From Chitinophagaceae bacterium (GTDB lineage: Bacteria > Bacteroidota > Bacteroidia > Chitinophagales > Chitinophagaceae), in assembly GCA_025933775.1 (NCBI GenBank), contig JAICZH010000033.1, forward strand, positions 1 to 32,740: DNA of 32,740 bases. The letters are read 5' to 3'. Shown here piece after piece: positions 10,551 through 18,352 of the stretch. The notes under the pieces were generated by a model that saw nothing but the letters and a program-made list of their open reading frames with translations, was not told the origin of the DNA and made no database searches. A program made the translations under genes and the position numbers. The first letter of the stretch is position 1. Each line of letters opens with the position of its first letter.

Positions 10551-10586
10551 AGGCTCCCCAAACCCCTCCAGAGAAGGGGCTTAAAA
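10551..10586. repeat. GC-rich dispersed-type hairpin repeat (GGCTCCCCAAACCCCTCCAGAGAAGGGGCTT)
   Basis: CCCCT...AGGGG inverted arms in an otherwise AT-rich intergenic region. Confidence 0.55.
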
Positions 10587-10674
10587 ACTCTTAAGATTTA
10601 CGAAGTATGAAGAAAAACTTTGCGAAATTTTGCGTTTAACTTTGCAATCTTTGCGACACAAAACAATTTATCAA

Positions 10675-11667
10675 ATGAAAAATATTTTTCTTTTATTCAT
10701 TTTTATTTGTTCCAATATTTATGCGCAACAAATAAAAATTATAAACAGCGGAACGAAAACTTCTTTACGAGGATTAAGTGTTGTAAACGATAAAATTATT
10801 TGGGTAAGCGGAAGCAATGGAATGATCGGAAAATCAATTGACAGCGGAAACACGTGGAAATGGTTGCAGGTAAAGGATTTTACAAAAAATGATTTTCGTG
10901 ATATTGAAGCTTTTGATGAAAACATTGCTGTAATAATGGGTGTTGATTCGCCCGCATATGTTTTAAGAACAATTGATGGTGGCGAAACATGGAAGATGGT
11001 TTATGAAAATAAAACCAAAGGAATGTTTTTGGATGCAATGGAATTCTGGAATGAACAAAGCGGAATTGTTATCGGCGATCCCATTAATGGAAAATTTTTT
11101 ATTGCGCGAACTTTTGATGGAGGCAACACATGGAAAAATATTCCCGAAAAAAATTATCCAATTGCCGATAGTGGCGAAGCGTGTTTTGCGGCCAGCGGAA
11201 CCAACATCAGAAAATATGGAAACGATGCCGCAGCGTTTGTTACAGGCGGGTTGGTTTCAAGATTATTTATAAAAAATAAAATTATTGATTTGCCGATTGT
11301 ACAAGGAACATCCACTACCGGCGCTAATTCTATCGCAATAAAAAATAAAAAAATATTTATTGTTGTTGGCGGCGATTTTATAAAGCCCGACTCAATTTAT
11401 AAAAATTGTGTAATTACTAAAGATGGCGGAAATACATGGACATATCCATTAACGCCCCCTTTTGGTTACAGAAGTTGTGTGGAATATATTGATGATAAAA
11501 AATGGATCGCTTGCGGACTGAACGGAGTTGATATATCTAACGATGATGGCTATTCGTGGAAATGGATTTCCAAAGAAAGTTTTAATGTTTGCAGAAAAGC
11601 AAAGAAAGGAAAAAGTATTTTTTTTGCAGGTGGAAAAGGAAAGATTGGAAAATTGGTTGAAGAGTGA
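10675..11667 (+). CDS. Secreted BNR/YCF48-like beta-propeller protein
   Basis: Signal MKNIFLLFIFICSNIYAQ; repeated SIDSGNTWKW, TIDGGETWKMV, TFDGGNTWKNI, TKDGGNTWTYP, NDDGYSWKWI. Confidence 0.85.
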   Translation: MKNIFLLFIFICSNIYAQQIKIINSGTKTSLRGLSVVNDKIIWVSGSNGMIGKSIDSGNTWKWLQVKDFTKNDFRDIEAFDENIAVIMGVDSPAYVLRTIDGGETWKMVYENKTKGMFLDAMEFWNEQSGIVIGDPINGKFFIARTFDGGNTWKNIPEKNYPIADSGEACFAASGTNIRKYGNDAAAFVTGGLVSRLFIKNKIIDLPIVQGTSTTGANSIAIKNKKIFIVVGGDFIKPDSIYKNCVITKDGGNTWTYPLTPPFGYRSCVEYIDDKKWIACGLNGVDISNDDGYSWKWISKESFNVCRKAKKGKSIFFAGGKGKIGKLVEE

Positions 11668-11676
11668 TTTAAAATT

Positions 11677-12306
11677 TCAATAAGAAAAAGCAGTCGTAAT
11701 AATATTTTTTATTTCTTCCCAATTTTTAGTATAAGGTGGAAAACCATCAATATCCGGATCATTTTCTGCATCTTCAAAATATAAAATGCTGCGCCATAAA
11801 AAAATCAGTTGTGTTTCATCATATTTTTGCGTAAACCATTCAATCAGTTTTTCGCGGCTATAAAGCTGCAGCAGTGCATAGACATCAAAAAAATCTTTTT
11901 TCTTTCCTCTTCCGCAAATAGTGTGCAATTTCATGGCAGCTATATCTTTCACACTAAAATAATTTATACCATCCATAACAATAAATGATTCCAACAAAGA
12001 AGCAGGCTCATTTACAAAATCGCATTTTATATCATTTATATCCCCAAACAACATCCTGGAATTATTAGCCCTATATTTAAAAGTATAATCATTGCTTGTT
12101 GATAATACAATTTCTAATTCTTTAACATCAAACTCATTCGGATTAAAAATATCCAGGTCAATAGATTTACGATGTCCTATTTGCAGAGCCAACGAAGTGC
12201 CACCGGCTAGAGCAAAATTATTTTTTATGAGTGCAGTTTTAAAAATTTTTTGCAACAGCTCATATAAAACAGGATCAACTGTAAAAAGATGAAGCATGCA
12301 ATTCAT
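11677..12306 (-). CDS. AbiEii/AbiGii-type nucleotidyltransferase (toxin-like)
   Basis: ALAGGTSLALQIGHRKSIDLDIF (NTase motif) and VKDIAAMKLHTICGRGKKKDFFDVYALL. Alternative Met at 12297. Confidence 0.88.
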   Translation of the reverse strand: MNCMLHLFTVDPVLYELLQKIFKTALIKNNFALAGGTSLALQIGHRKSIDLDIFNPNEFDVKELEIVLSTSNDYTFKYRANNSRMLFGDINDIKCDFVNEPASLLESFIVMDGINYFSVKDIAAMKLHTICGRGKKKDFFDVYALLQLYSREKLIEWFTQKYDETQLIFLWRSILYFEDAENDPDIDGFPPYTKNWEEIKNIITTAFSY

Positions 12307-12598
12307 TTATAGGTATCTTAAAATAATGACTGCAAAAATTTATCGTTTTTTTATCAAGCGTTTTACTTTTTTTTACAGCGTCCGTTATTTCTTCGGAAGT
12401 ATAAAGTTGCAGTAAAAAATAAAAATCGGCCAGCAGCCCGCGGCTTAGTACTCTTTCAATAATATAATCTTTATGCTTTTCAATATCTATTTTTTCAATT
12501 GAAGTATCCCAAAATAAATTTTGGGAAAAAGGAAAACTGTTTTTATCTATTTTTTTTGAAAGAATGTTTTCAGAAAGATATTTAAAAAAGAAGTTCAT
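12275..12598 (-). CDS. Small partner protein overlapping the AbiEii-like gene (DUF6922-like by recollection); candidate antitoxin
   Basis: FPFSQNLFWDTSIEKIDIEKHKDYIIERVLSRGLLADFYFLLQLYTSEEITDAVKKSKTLDKKTINFCSHYFKIP; coding overlap of about 23-32 nt with the downstream NTase. Confidence 0.75.
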   Translation of the reverse strand: MNFFFKYLSENILSKKIDKNSFPFSQNLFWDTSIEKIDIEKHKDYIIERVLSRGLLADFYFLLQLYTSEEITDAVKKSKTLDKKTINFCSHYFKIPINELHASSFYS

Positions 12599-12854
12599 TT
12601 ATTTGTTATGAGATATTAAAAAAAATCTTAGTATTAGCTAATTAAAATTATGAAGATAAAGTAATTTTTAAAGTTGATCCTATCACCAAGATTTTCCATT
12701 TCATTAAAACGATTTATTTTAAAAAAGAAAAAAATTATTCACATCTTTTCAATTGCAATACTAATTTTTCATCCACATTTATTTTTATTTGCAGCAGGGT
12801 ACATTTTACTTATTTATCTTTACAGAAATAATATAAAATTTTCAAGCGCTTGCC

Positions 12855-13724
12855 ATGCAGGAAAGTAAAGAAATATCTGCACTCTTTCATCTAATTGACG
12901 ATCCCGATGAAGAAGTTTTCGGTTCCGTAAGCGACCGCATTGTTTCCATCGGGCGGGCTATTATTCCCAATCTTGAAAATTTATGGGAAAACACTCCCGA
13001 CCATAATGTGCAGGAAAGAATTGAAATGCTTATTCATCGTTTGCATTTCAGAGACCTGGTTGAAGATTTCACCAATTGGAAAAACGGTTCATGCGAATTG
13101 TTGCAAGGCGCGCTGCTTGCTTCGCGCTATCACTACCCTGAAATGAACGCCACCACTACATTGCAGGAGATGGAAAAAATAAGAAGAAACATCTGGCTTG
13201 AGTTGAACAGCTATCTTACTCCGCTTGAACAAGTGAATGTAATTACAGGAATTTTGTACAGTTATTATAAACTCAAAGGCAATGAAGTTTCTTACGATTA
13301 TCCTGAAGATTTTTTAATAACTAAAGTGATTGAACAAAAAAAAGGAAACGCTATTACTAACGGAATCCTGTACCTGATTGTATGCGAGCTGCTCGATATT
13401 CCGGTACGCGCCATCAATATTCCAAAGCAATTTATTCTTGGCTATTTTGATGTTGATTATAATTTTCCCAATCCTACAAAACAAAAAAGTGAAAAAATAA
13501 ATTTTTATATTGATCCGCTTAACGGACAAATTTATTCACATAAAGATGTAGAAAATTATTTCAAACGAATTTCTGTACCACCCACTCCGTCTTATTTCAG
13601 GCAACTTGGCAACAAGCGAATTATTCAGCACCTTCTTGAAGAATATGCAAAATGTTTCACCAACGATACTTCTCTTTACAAAAAAAATGATTTAATTTTT
13701 TTGGCTAAATTATTAGATGATTAA
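12855..13724 (+). CDS. SirB1/transglutaminase-like family protein
   Basis: GNAITNGILYLIVCELLDIPVRAINIPKQFILGYFD and FYIDPLNGQIYSHKDVENYF segments. Confidence 0.75.
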   Translation: MQESKEISALFHLIDDPDEEVFGSVSDRIVSIGRAIIPNLENLWENTPDHNVQERIEMLIHRLHFRDLVEDFTNWKNGSCELLQGALLASRYHYPEMNATTTLQEMEKIRRNIWLELNSYLTPLEQVNVITGILYSYYKLKGNEVSYDYPEDFLITKVIEQKKGNAITNGILYLIVCELLDIPVRAINIPKQFILGYFDVDYNFPNPTKQKSEKINFYIDPLNGQIYSHKDVENYFKRISVPPTPSYFRQLGNKRIIQHLLEEYAKCFTNDTSLYKKNDLIFLAKLLDD

Positions 13725-13735
13725 TATTTGTTTCT

Positions 13736-14227
13736 ATGTTGTATCATTCGCCCGTTGGTATTATTAAAATAAAAGTTTCCGGTAATTACATCTGCGAACT
13801 TTTATACATTGATGAGGAAACAAAATCATCATCTGGCGATGACGAATTACCTTCAAAAGAAAAAAAGATTTTACAAAAATGCATCAAACAATTTGATGAA
13901 TATTTTTCAGGCAAAAGAAAAATATTTGATCTTCCTGTACAACAAACCGGAACTGCATTTCAACAAAAAGTATGGAAAGAATTAATTACAATTCCATTTG
14001 GCAAAACGATAAGTTATCTTCAGTTGGCTCAACGGCTGGGCGACTCAAAATCAATACGGGCTGCAGCTTCAGCCAATGGCCGAAACAAACTTAATATTAT
14101 AGTTCCGTGCCACCGCGTAATAGGTTCTGACGGAAGTCTTGTTGGTTACGGCGGCGGATTGGCGCGAAAAAAGTGGTTGCTCAATCATGAAAATAAATTT
14201 GCTAATGGCGTTTCTCTGTTATTTTAA
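13736..14227 (+). CDS. ogt: Methylated-DNA--[protein]-cysteine S-methyltransferase
   Basis: GTAFQQKVWKELITIPFGKTISYLQLAQRLG, NIIVPCHRVIGSDGSLVGYGGGLARKKWLL (PCHR active site). Confidence 0.96.
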   Translation: MLYHSPVGIIKIKVSGNYICELLYIDEETKSSSGDDELPSKEKKILQKCIKQFDEYFSGKRKIFDLPVQQTGTAFQQKVWKELITIPFGKTISYLQLAQRLGDSKSIRAAASANGRNKLNIIVPCHRVIGSDGSLVGYGGGLARKKWLLNHENKFANGVSLLF

Positions 14228-14300
14228 ATAACTCTTTGGCTGCATTATTGATGTAAAAATTTTTGATCTTTAATTTTTAATTTTTAATAAAAATAATATT

Positions 14301-15482
14301 ATGCATCTTTTATTTTCATCAATAAAAAAATTATTGTTTTTTTTATTTGCGTTAGCGATTATATCATCATGCAAGAATAATAAAACTGAAAATACTAAAT
14401 CAGAAGCAACCGCTGTTTCGCAAAACAGCGCTTCGCTTTTTAAAAAATATAATCTTGATAAAATAAAATTACCTGCGGGATTTAAAATAGAAGTGTATGC
14501 AGAAACGCCGGATGCAAGAAGTTTATGCGTATCACCAAACGGAACTTTATTTGTAGGAACACGCAGTAAAAAAGTTTATGCAATAACAGATGAAAACCAC
14601 GATGGCAAAGCAGATAAAGTATATGTAATTGCAAGCGGATTGAATGTGCCAAACGGCGTTGCGTTTAAAGACGGCAGTTTATACATCGGTACCATTTCTA
14701 CCATTTACCGGCTCGACAGTATCGAATCGAGATTAGATAATCCGCCGGCGCCGGTTGTTGTGTATGATAAATATCCCTCCGATACGCATCACGGGCCAAA
14801 GTTTATTGCATTCGGTCCCGATAATAAATTATATGTTCCTGTTGGCGCACCATGTAATATTTGCATACCAGAACCGCCGCATGGCACTATAACACGTATC
14901 AATGCTGATGGTTCAGGCTTTGAAATTTATGCAACAGGAATAAGGAATTCTGTTGGCTTTGCATGGAACCCAACCAACAAAGAACTTTGGTTTACCGATA
15001 ATGGCCGCGATGAATTGGGAGATGATATACCGAGTGATGAATTGAATACCGCGCCGAAAGCAGGAATGAATTTCGGTTACCCTTATTGCCATGAAGGAGA
15101 TATATTAGATCCGGAATTTGGCAAAGGAAAAAGTTGTCTTGATTACACACCGCCTGTAAAAAAATTAGGCGCTCATGTAGCATCGCTGGGTATGCGTTTT
15201 TATACAGGAAATATGTTTCCTGCAGATTATAAAAATGCCATTTTTATTGCAGAGCATGGAAGCTGGAACCGTAGTACTCTTGTGGGTTACCGGGTTGTTG
15301 TTGCAAAAATGAACAGCAATGGTTCGTTTACTGATCCGGTTCCTTTTGCAGAAGGCTGGTTGCAAAATGTAACGAATGTAAATGGGCGACCTGTGGATGT
15401 ACAAGTTTTAGCTGATGGTTCGTTGCTCGTGAGTGATGATTACAAAGGAGCTGTTTATAGAATCAGTTATAAAGCCCTCTAA
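14301..15482 (+). CDS. PQQ-dependent sugar (sorbosone-type) dehydrogenase, lipoprotein
   Basis: Lipobox-like ALAIISSCKNNK; LPAGFKIEVYAETPDARSLCVSPNGTLFVGTR, ATGIRNSVGFAWNP, LWFTDNGRDELGDDIPSDELN, ISYKAL C-terminus. Confidence 0.9.
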   Translation: MHLLFSSIKKLLFFLFALAIISSCKNNKTENTKSEATAVSQNSASLFKKYNLDKIKLPAGFKIEVYAETPDARSLCVSPNGTLFVGTRSKKVYAITDENHDGKADKVYVIASGLNVPNGVAFKDGSLYIGTISTIYRLDSIESRLDNPPAPVVVYDKYPSDTHHGPKFIAFGPDNKLYVPVGAPCNICIPEPPHGTITRINADGSGFEIYATGIRNSVGFAWNPTNKELWFTDNGRDELGDDIPSDELNTAPKAGMNFGYPYCHEGDILDPEFGKGKSCLDYTPPVKKLGAHVASLGMRFYTGNMFPADYKNAIFIAEHGSWNRSTLVGYRVVVAKMNSNGSFTDPVPFAEGWLQNVTNVNGRPVDVQVLADGSLLVSDDYKGAVYRISYKAL

Positions 15483-15495
15483 CCCCCGAAGGGGG
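15483..15495. repeat. CCCCC-GAA-GGGGG hairpin adjoining the stop codon
   Basis: AAAGCCCTCTAACCCCCGAAGGGGGAG; stop TAA at 15480-15482 overlaps the repeat-like stretch. Confidence 0.6.
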
Positions 15496-15541
15496 AGATG
15501 CAGAATAAAGATTTTTATTTTATTTAATTCAATTATAAAAT

Positions 15542-15605
15542 GGTAACTTATTAACTCATCAACTTATTAACTTATCAATTTATCAACTTATCAACTTATC
15601 AACTT
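15542..15605. repeat. Octamer tandem repeat, about 8 units of ATYAAYTT
   Basis: ggtaactt|attaactc|atcaactt|attaactt|atcaattt|atcaactt|atcaactt|atcaactt. Confidence 0.9.
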
Positions 15606-15636
15606 TTTAAAACCATAAAATTTCAACTAAAACTAA

Positions 15637-16332
15637 ATGCACGATCATCACCATCACGAAGAACATCTGCAAAGTTCTGATCTTTTAAGAGATGTTGTAA
15701 TTGGAATGAGCGATGGGCTTACAGTTCCTTTTGCTTTGGCGGCAGGACTCAGCGGCGCGGTATCTTCAAGTGGTATCATTGTGATAGCAGGTATCGCAGA
15801 GATAGCAGCAGGCGGAATAGCGATGGGGCTGGGTGGTTATCTTGCCGGAAAAACAGAACAGGATCATTATGACAGCGAATTAAAAAGAGAATATGAAGAA
15901 GTAGATCGCATTCCCGAAATGGAAAAGCAGGAAGTAAAAGATTTTTTTCAGCATATTGGGTTGAGTGAAGAAATACAAAAACAGGCAACAGAAGAAATTG
16001 CAAATAATAAAAAAAGATGGGTGGATTTTATGATGAAGTTTGAATTGAATCTTGATAAGCCTGATCCGAAACGTGCAAGAAACAGCGCATTAAATATTGG
16101 CGTGTCATATATTGTTGGCGGGATCATTCCATTAAGTCCGTATATTTTTATAAATAATTCTCATGAAGCATTAAAATATTCGGTTGTTGCCACATTAATT
16201 TGCCTTTTTGTTTTTGGATATTTTAAAAGCAAAATAACGGGCGTGCCTGTAATTTCGGGAGCGCTGAAAGTAATGCTCATCGGCGCTTTGGCAGCAGGCG
16301 CAGCATATTGCGTGGCATTGTTATTTAAATAA
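15637..16332 (+). CDS. VIT1/CCC1-family iron/manganese transporter
   Basis: DLLRDVVIGMSDGLTVPFALAAGLSGAV, AEIAAGGIAMGLGGYLAGKTE, C-terminal GALKVMLIGALAAGAAYCVA; His-rich N-terminus MHDHHHHEEH. Confidence 0.94.
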   Translation: MHDHHHHEEHLQSSDLLRDVVIGMSDGLTVPFALAAGLSGAVSSSGIIVIAGIAEIAAGGIAMGLGGYLAGKTEQDHYDSELKREYEEVDRIPEMEKQEVKDFFQHIGLSEEIQKQATEEIANNKKRWVDFMMKFELNLDKPDPKRARNSALNIGVSYIVGGIIPLSPYIFINNSHEALKYSVVATLICLFVFGYFKSKITGVPVISGALKVMLIGALAAGAAYCVALLFK

Positions 16333-16633
16333 TTATTCGTAAAAATTCTTGTGGGTTTTACTTTTTATGAAGTAACAGTACTCAATTTTTTACATTCATA
16401 AAATATCTAAAAACAAACCTCGTTTTATAAGCATGAAGGCGTTGCTAACCCTATTTTTACTTCACTTTCTCTACACCTGTTTCACTTACAAAAAAACTTT
16501 TGAATTGTTATTTGTTTCACGTATTACAAATGATTTTGTGTAATCATTTTTTTATTAAGACAAAAAAAATTTCATTTATATATTATTAAGTGTAGAAGAG
16601 CTTAATGGATAATCAGTTTTTGAATTTTGGAAA

Positions 16634-16668
16634 ATCCCCTCATTTCTATGAGGGGATATTTTTTTATT
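16634..16668. terminator. Rho-independent terminator hairpin
   Basis: ATCCCCTCAT-TTCT-ATGAGGGGAT perfect 10-bp stem followed by ATTTTTTTAT. Confidence 0.85.
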
Positions 16669-16780
16669 TGTTGCCACAAATTAAAAACGAATTACGCGAA
16701 TTGATTTAATAGATTAAATTTTTATTATTTCTTTTGGATGCTGAAAAGTAGTATAATCAAAAAAGGTGAGTGTATAGCAT

Positions 16781-17770
16781 TCAGCTCAAAATTCCATGTC
16801 GCGAATCTTTTGAAATATTTTTTATTGTCCACGTTATTTTTTTTTCAAAATCATGCTGGCGTACCATGCAATTTTGCTTGCTGCAAATCGGGCAAGAAAA
16901 TTCTTTGCATCCATCTGTATGAACAAACATTTCTACCGCTTCGCCAAATTCTTTTCTTACCAGTTTTGCCAACGCTTCAACTTCTTCATGGGCTTCAGAA
17001 ACATTTAAGTACCATGGCACGGTAAGATGGCAATCGCAATGCAAAGTGCTTCCATATTTAATGAAACGCAGGTTATGCAGATCAATCCAGTTTTCTTTTC
17101 TGTTTTTATTTAATACATCCACGAGGCTGTGCAATAATTTAATATCCGCTTCATCCATAATACCGGCAATAGAGGTACGCATAATTTTGATTCCGGTATA
17201 AATAATTATTACAGCAAAAAGACATGCCACAGCGCCATCGAGCCATGTTTGTTTTGTAAATAAAATTAAAATCAATCCCACAAAAATTCCAATGGTAGAA
17301 TAGGTATCTGTTTTTAAATGCTTGCCTTCAGCAATTAACGGCAATGAATTATTTTTTTTGCCCGTACGTTCGCATATTGCTCCTGCTACATAATTTACAA
17401 TTCCTGTTGCTGCCAATAAAATTATTCCATAATCAAGCTTTGCAATTTGATAAGGATGAAAAAAACTTAACGCTGCTTTATAAATAATAAATAATCCGGC
17501 AACGGTTATTAAAGTTCCTTCCACTCCGGCAGAAATAAATTCAACCTTTCCATGACCATAAGGATGGTCGGCATCTTTGGGCTTTGCCGACAAATAAACA
17601 CTGTACAATGCCAAAAGCCCGGAAACAATATTCACAATACTTTCAAGCGCATCTGTAAGTATGGCAAGCGACCGCGTGAGATACCATGCAATAATTTTTA
17701 CTGCAAATAAAACAATGGCAATAACGGTAATTATTTTTTGAAGCCTGATATTTTCTTTTGAAGCAATCAA
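16781..17770 (-). CDS. Cation diffusion facilitator (CDF) family transporter
   Basis: TDALESIVNIVSGLLALYSVYLSAKPKDADHPYGHGKVEF, C-terminal Cys-rich CKEFSCPICSKQNCMVRQ; start codon appears to be TTG. Confidence 0.95.
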   Translation of the reverse strand: MIASKENIRLQKIITVIAIVLFAVKIIAWYLTRSLAILTDALESIVNIVSGLLALYSVYLSAKPKDADHPYGHGKVEFISAGVEGTLITVAGLFIIYKAALSFFHPYQIAKLDYGIILLAATGIVNYVAGAICERTGKKNNSLPLIAEGKHLKTDTYSTIGIFVGLILILFTKQTWLDGAVACLFAVIIIYTGIKIMRTSIAGIMDEADIKLLHSLVDVLNKNRKENWIDLHNLRFIKYGSTLHCDCHLTVPWYLNVSEAHEEVEALAKLVRKEFGEAVEMFVHTDGCKEFSCPICSKQNCMVRQHDFEKKITWTIKNISKDSRHGILS

Positions 17771-17790
17771 TCGAAATAATTTGCGGGCAG

Positions 17791-17798
17791 CAAAAGTA
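17791..17798 (-). promoter_or_regulatory. -7 box TACTTTTG upstream of the CDF transporter
   Basis: Plus strand CAAAAGTA, about 20 bp upstream of the TTG start. Confidence 0.4.
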
Positions 17799-17811
17799 CG
17801 AACTTGTATCT

Positions 17812-17846
17812 GGTTTCAGGTTGCAGGTTGCAGGTTTCAGGTAAAC
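17812..17846. repeat. Heptamer tandem repeat GGTTKCA x ~5
   Basis: ggtttca|ggttgca|ggttgca|ggtttca|ggtaaac. Confidence 0.8.
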
Positions 17847-17960
17847 TTTTATTTTTATTTATTATGAAATTTTGGCTGATAGTTGGCATACAACTCTGCC
17901 ATGCTTAGTTACGAATATGACAACAAAACTTATTCATAAGGTTTGGTACAATTATTCGTG

Positions 17961-17968
17961 TACATTTG
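17961..17968 (+). promoter_or_regulatory. -7 box TACATTTG for groESL
   Basis: Matches TAnnTTTG; TTTG at 17942-17945 as possible -33 (15-nt spacer, a little short). Confidence 0.45.
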
Positions 17969-17974
17969 CAACCC

Positions 17975-17994
17975 TCCAAAGGGAGTCCTTTGGA
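17975..17994 (+). promoter_or_regulatory. Hairpin in the groES 5' leader
   Basis: TCCAAAGG-GAGT-CCTTTGGA, perfect 8-bp stem with 4-nt loop. Confidence 0.7.
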
Positions 17995-18024
17995 CAAAAA
18001 AAAATCAATAAAAATTTTACTATT

Positions 18025-18324
18025 ATGGCAAAAGAAAATTTTGAGCTCTTTGATGACAGAGTTCTTGTGAAGCCCAATGCGGCTGAAGAAAAAACTGCAG
18101 GCGGTATTATTATTCCCGATACTGCAAAAGAAAAACCCCAGAAAGGTACTGTAGTTGCAGTAGGTAAAGGAAAATATGCCGAGCAAACCGGCCAGCTTAT
18201 TCCGCTACAAATTAAAGCCGGTGATACCGTTATGTATGGAAAATACGGCGGTACAGAAATTACAATTGAAGGAGCAGATTATTTAATCATGAGGGCTTCG
18301 GATATTTTAATGAAAGTGAAATAA
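18025..18324 (+). CDS. groES: Co-chaperonin GroES
   Basis: [42 protein letters not shown]; Met at 18025 is preferred over the track start at 17872. Confidence 0.98.
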   Translation: MAKENFELFDDRVLVKPNAAEEKTAGGIIIPDTAKEKPQKGTVVAVGKGKYAEQTGQLIPLQIKAGDTVMYGKYGGTEITIEGADYLIMRASDILMKVK

Positions 18325-18352
18325 TTTTTTTAAAACTTTAATCATTAATAAA

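Noticed and set aside
12674-12868. Small hydrophobic plus-strand ORF before the SirB1-like gene
   Set aside because: TTG start, AT-rich composition producing Ile/Leu/Phe/Lys, overlaps the next gene; no independent support.
15542-15605. CRISPR array
   Set aside because: Units are contiguous 8-mers with no spacers; no cas genes in the window.
16738-17025. 95-aa ORF opposite the CDF transporter
   Set aside because: Antisense to a conserved coding region; no family recognised.
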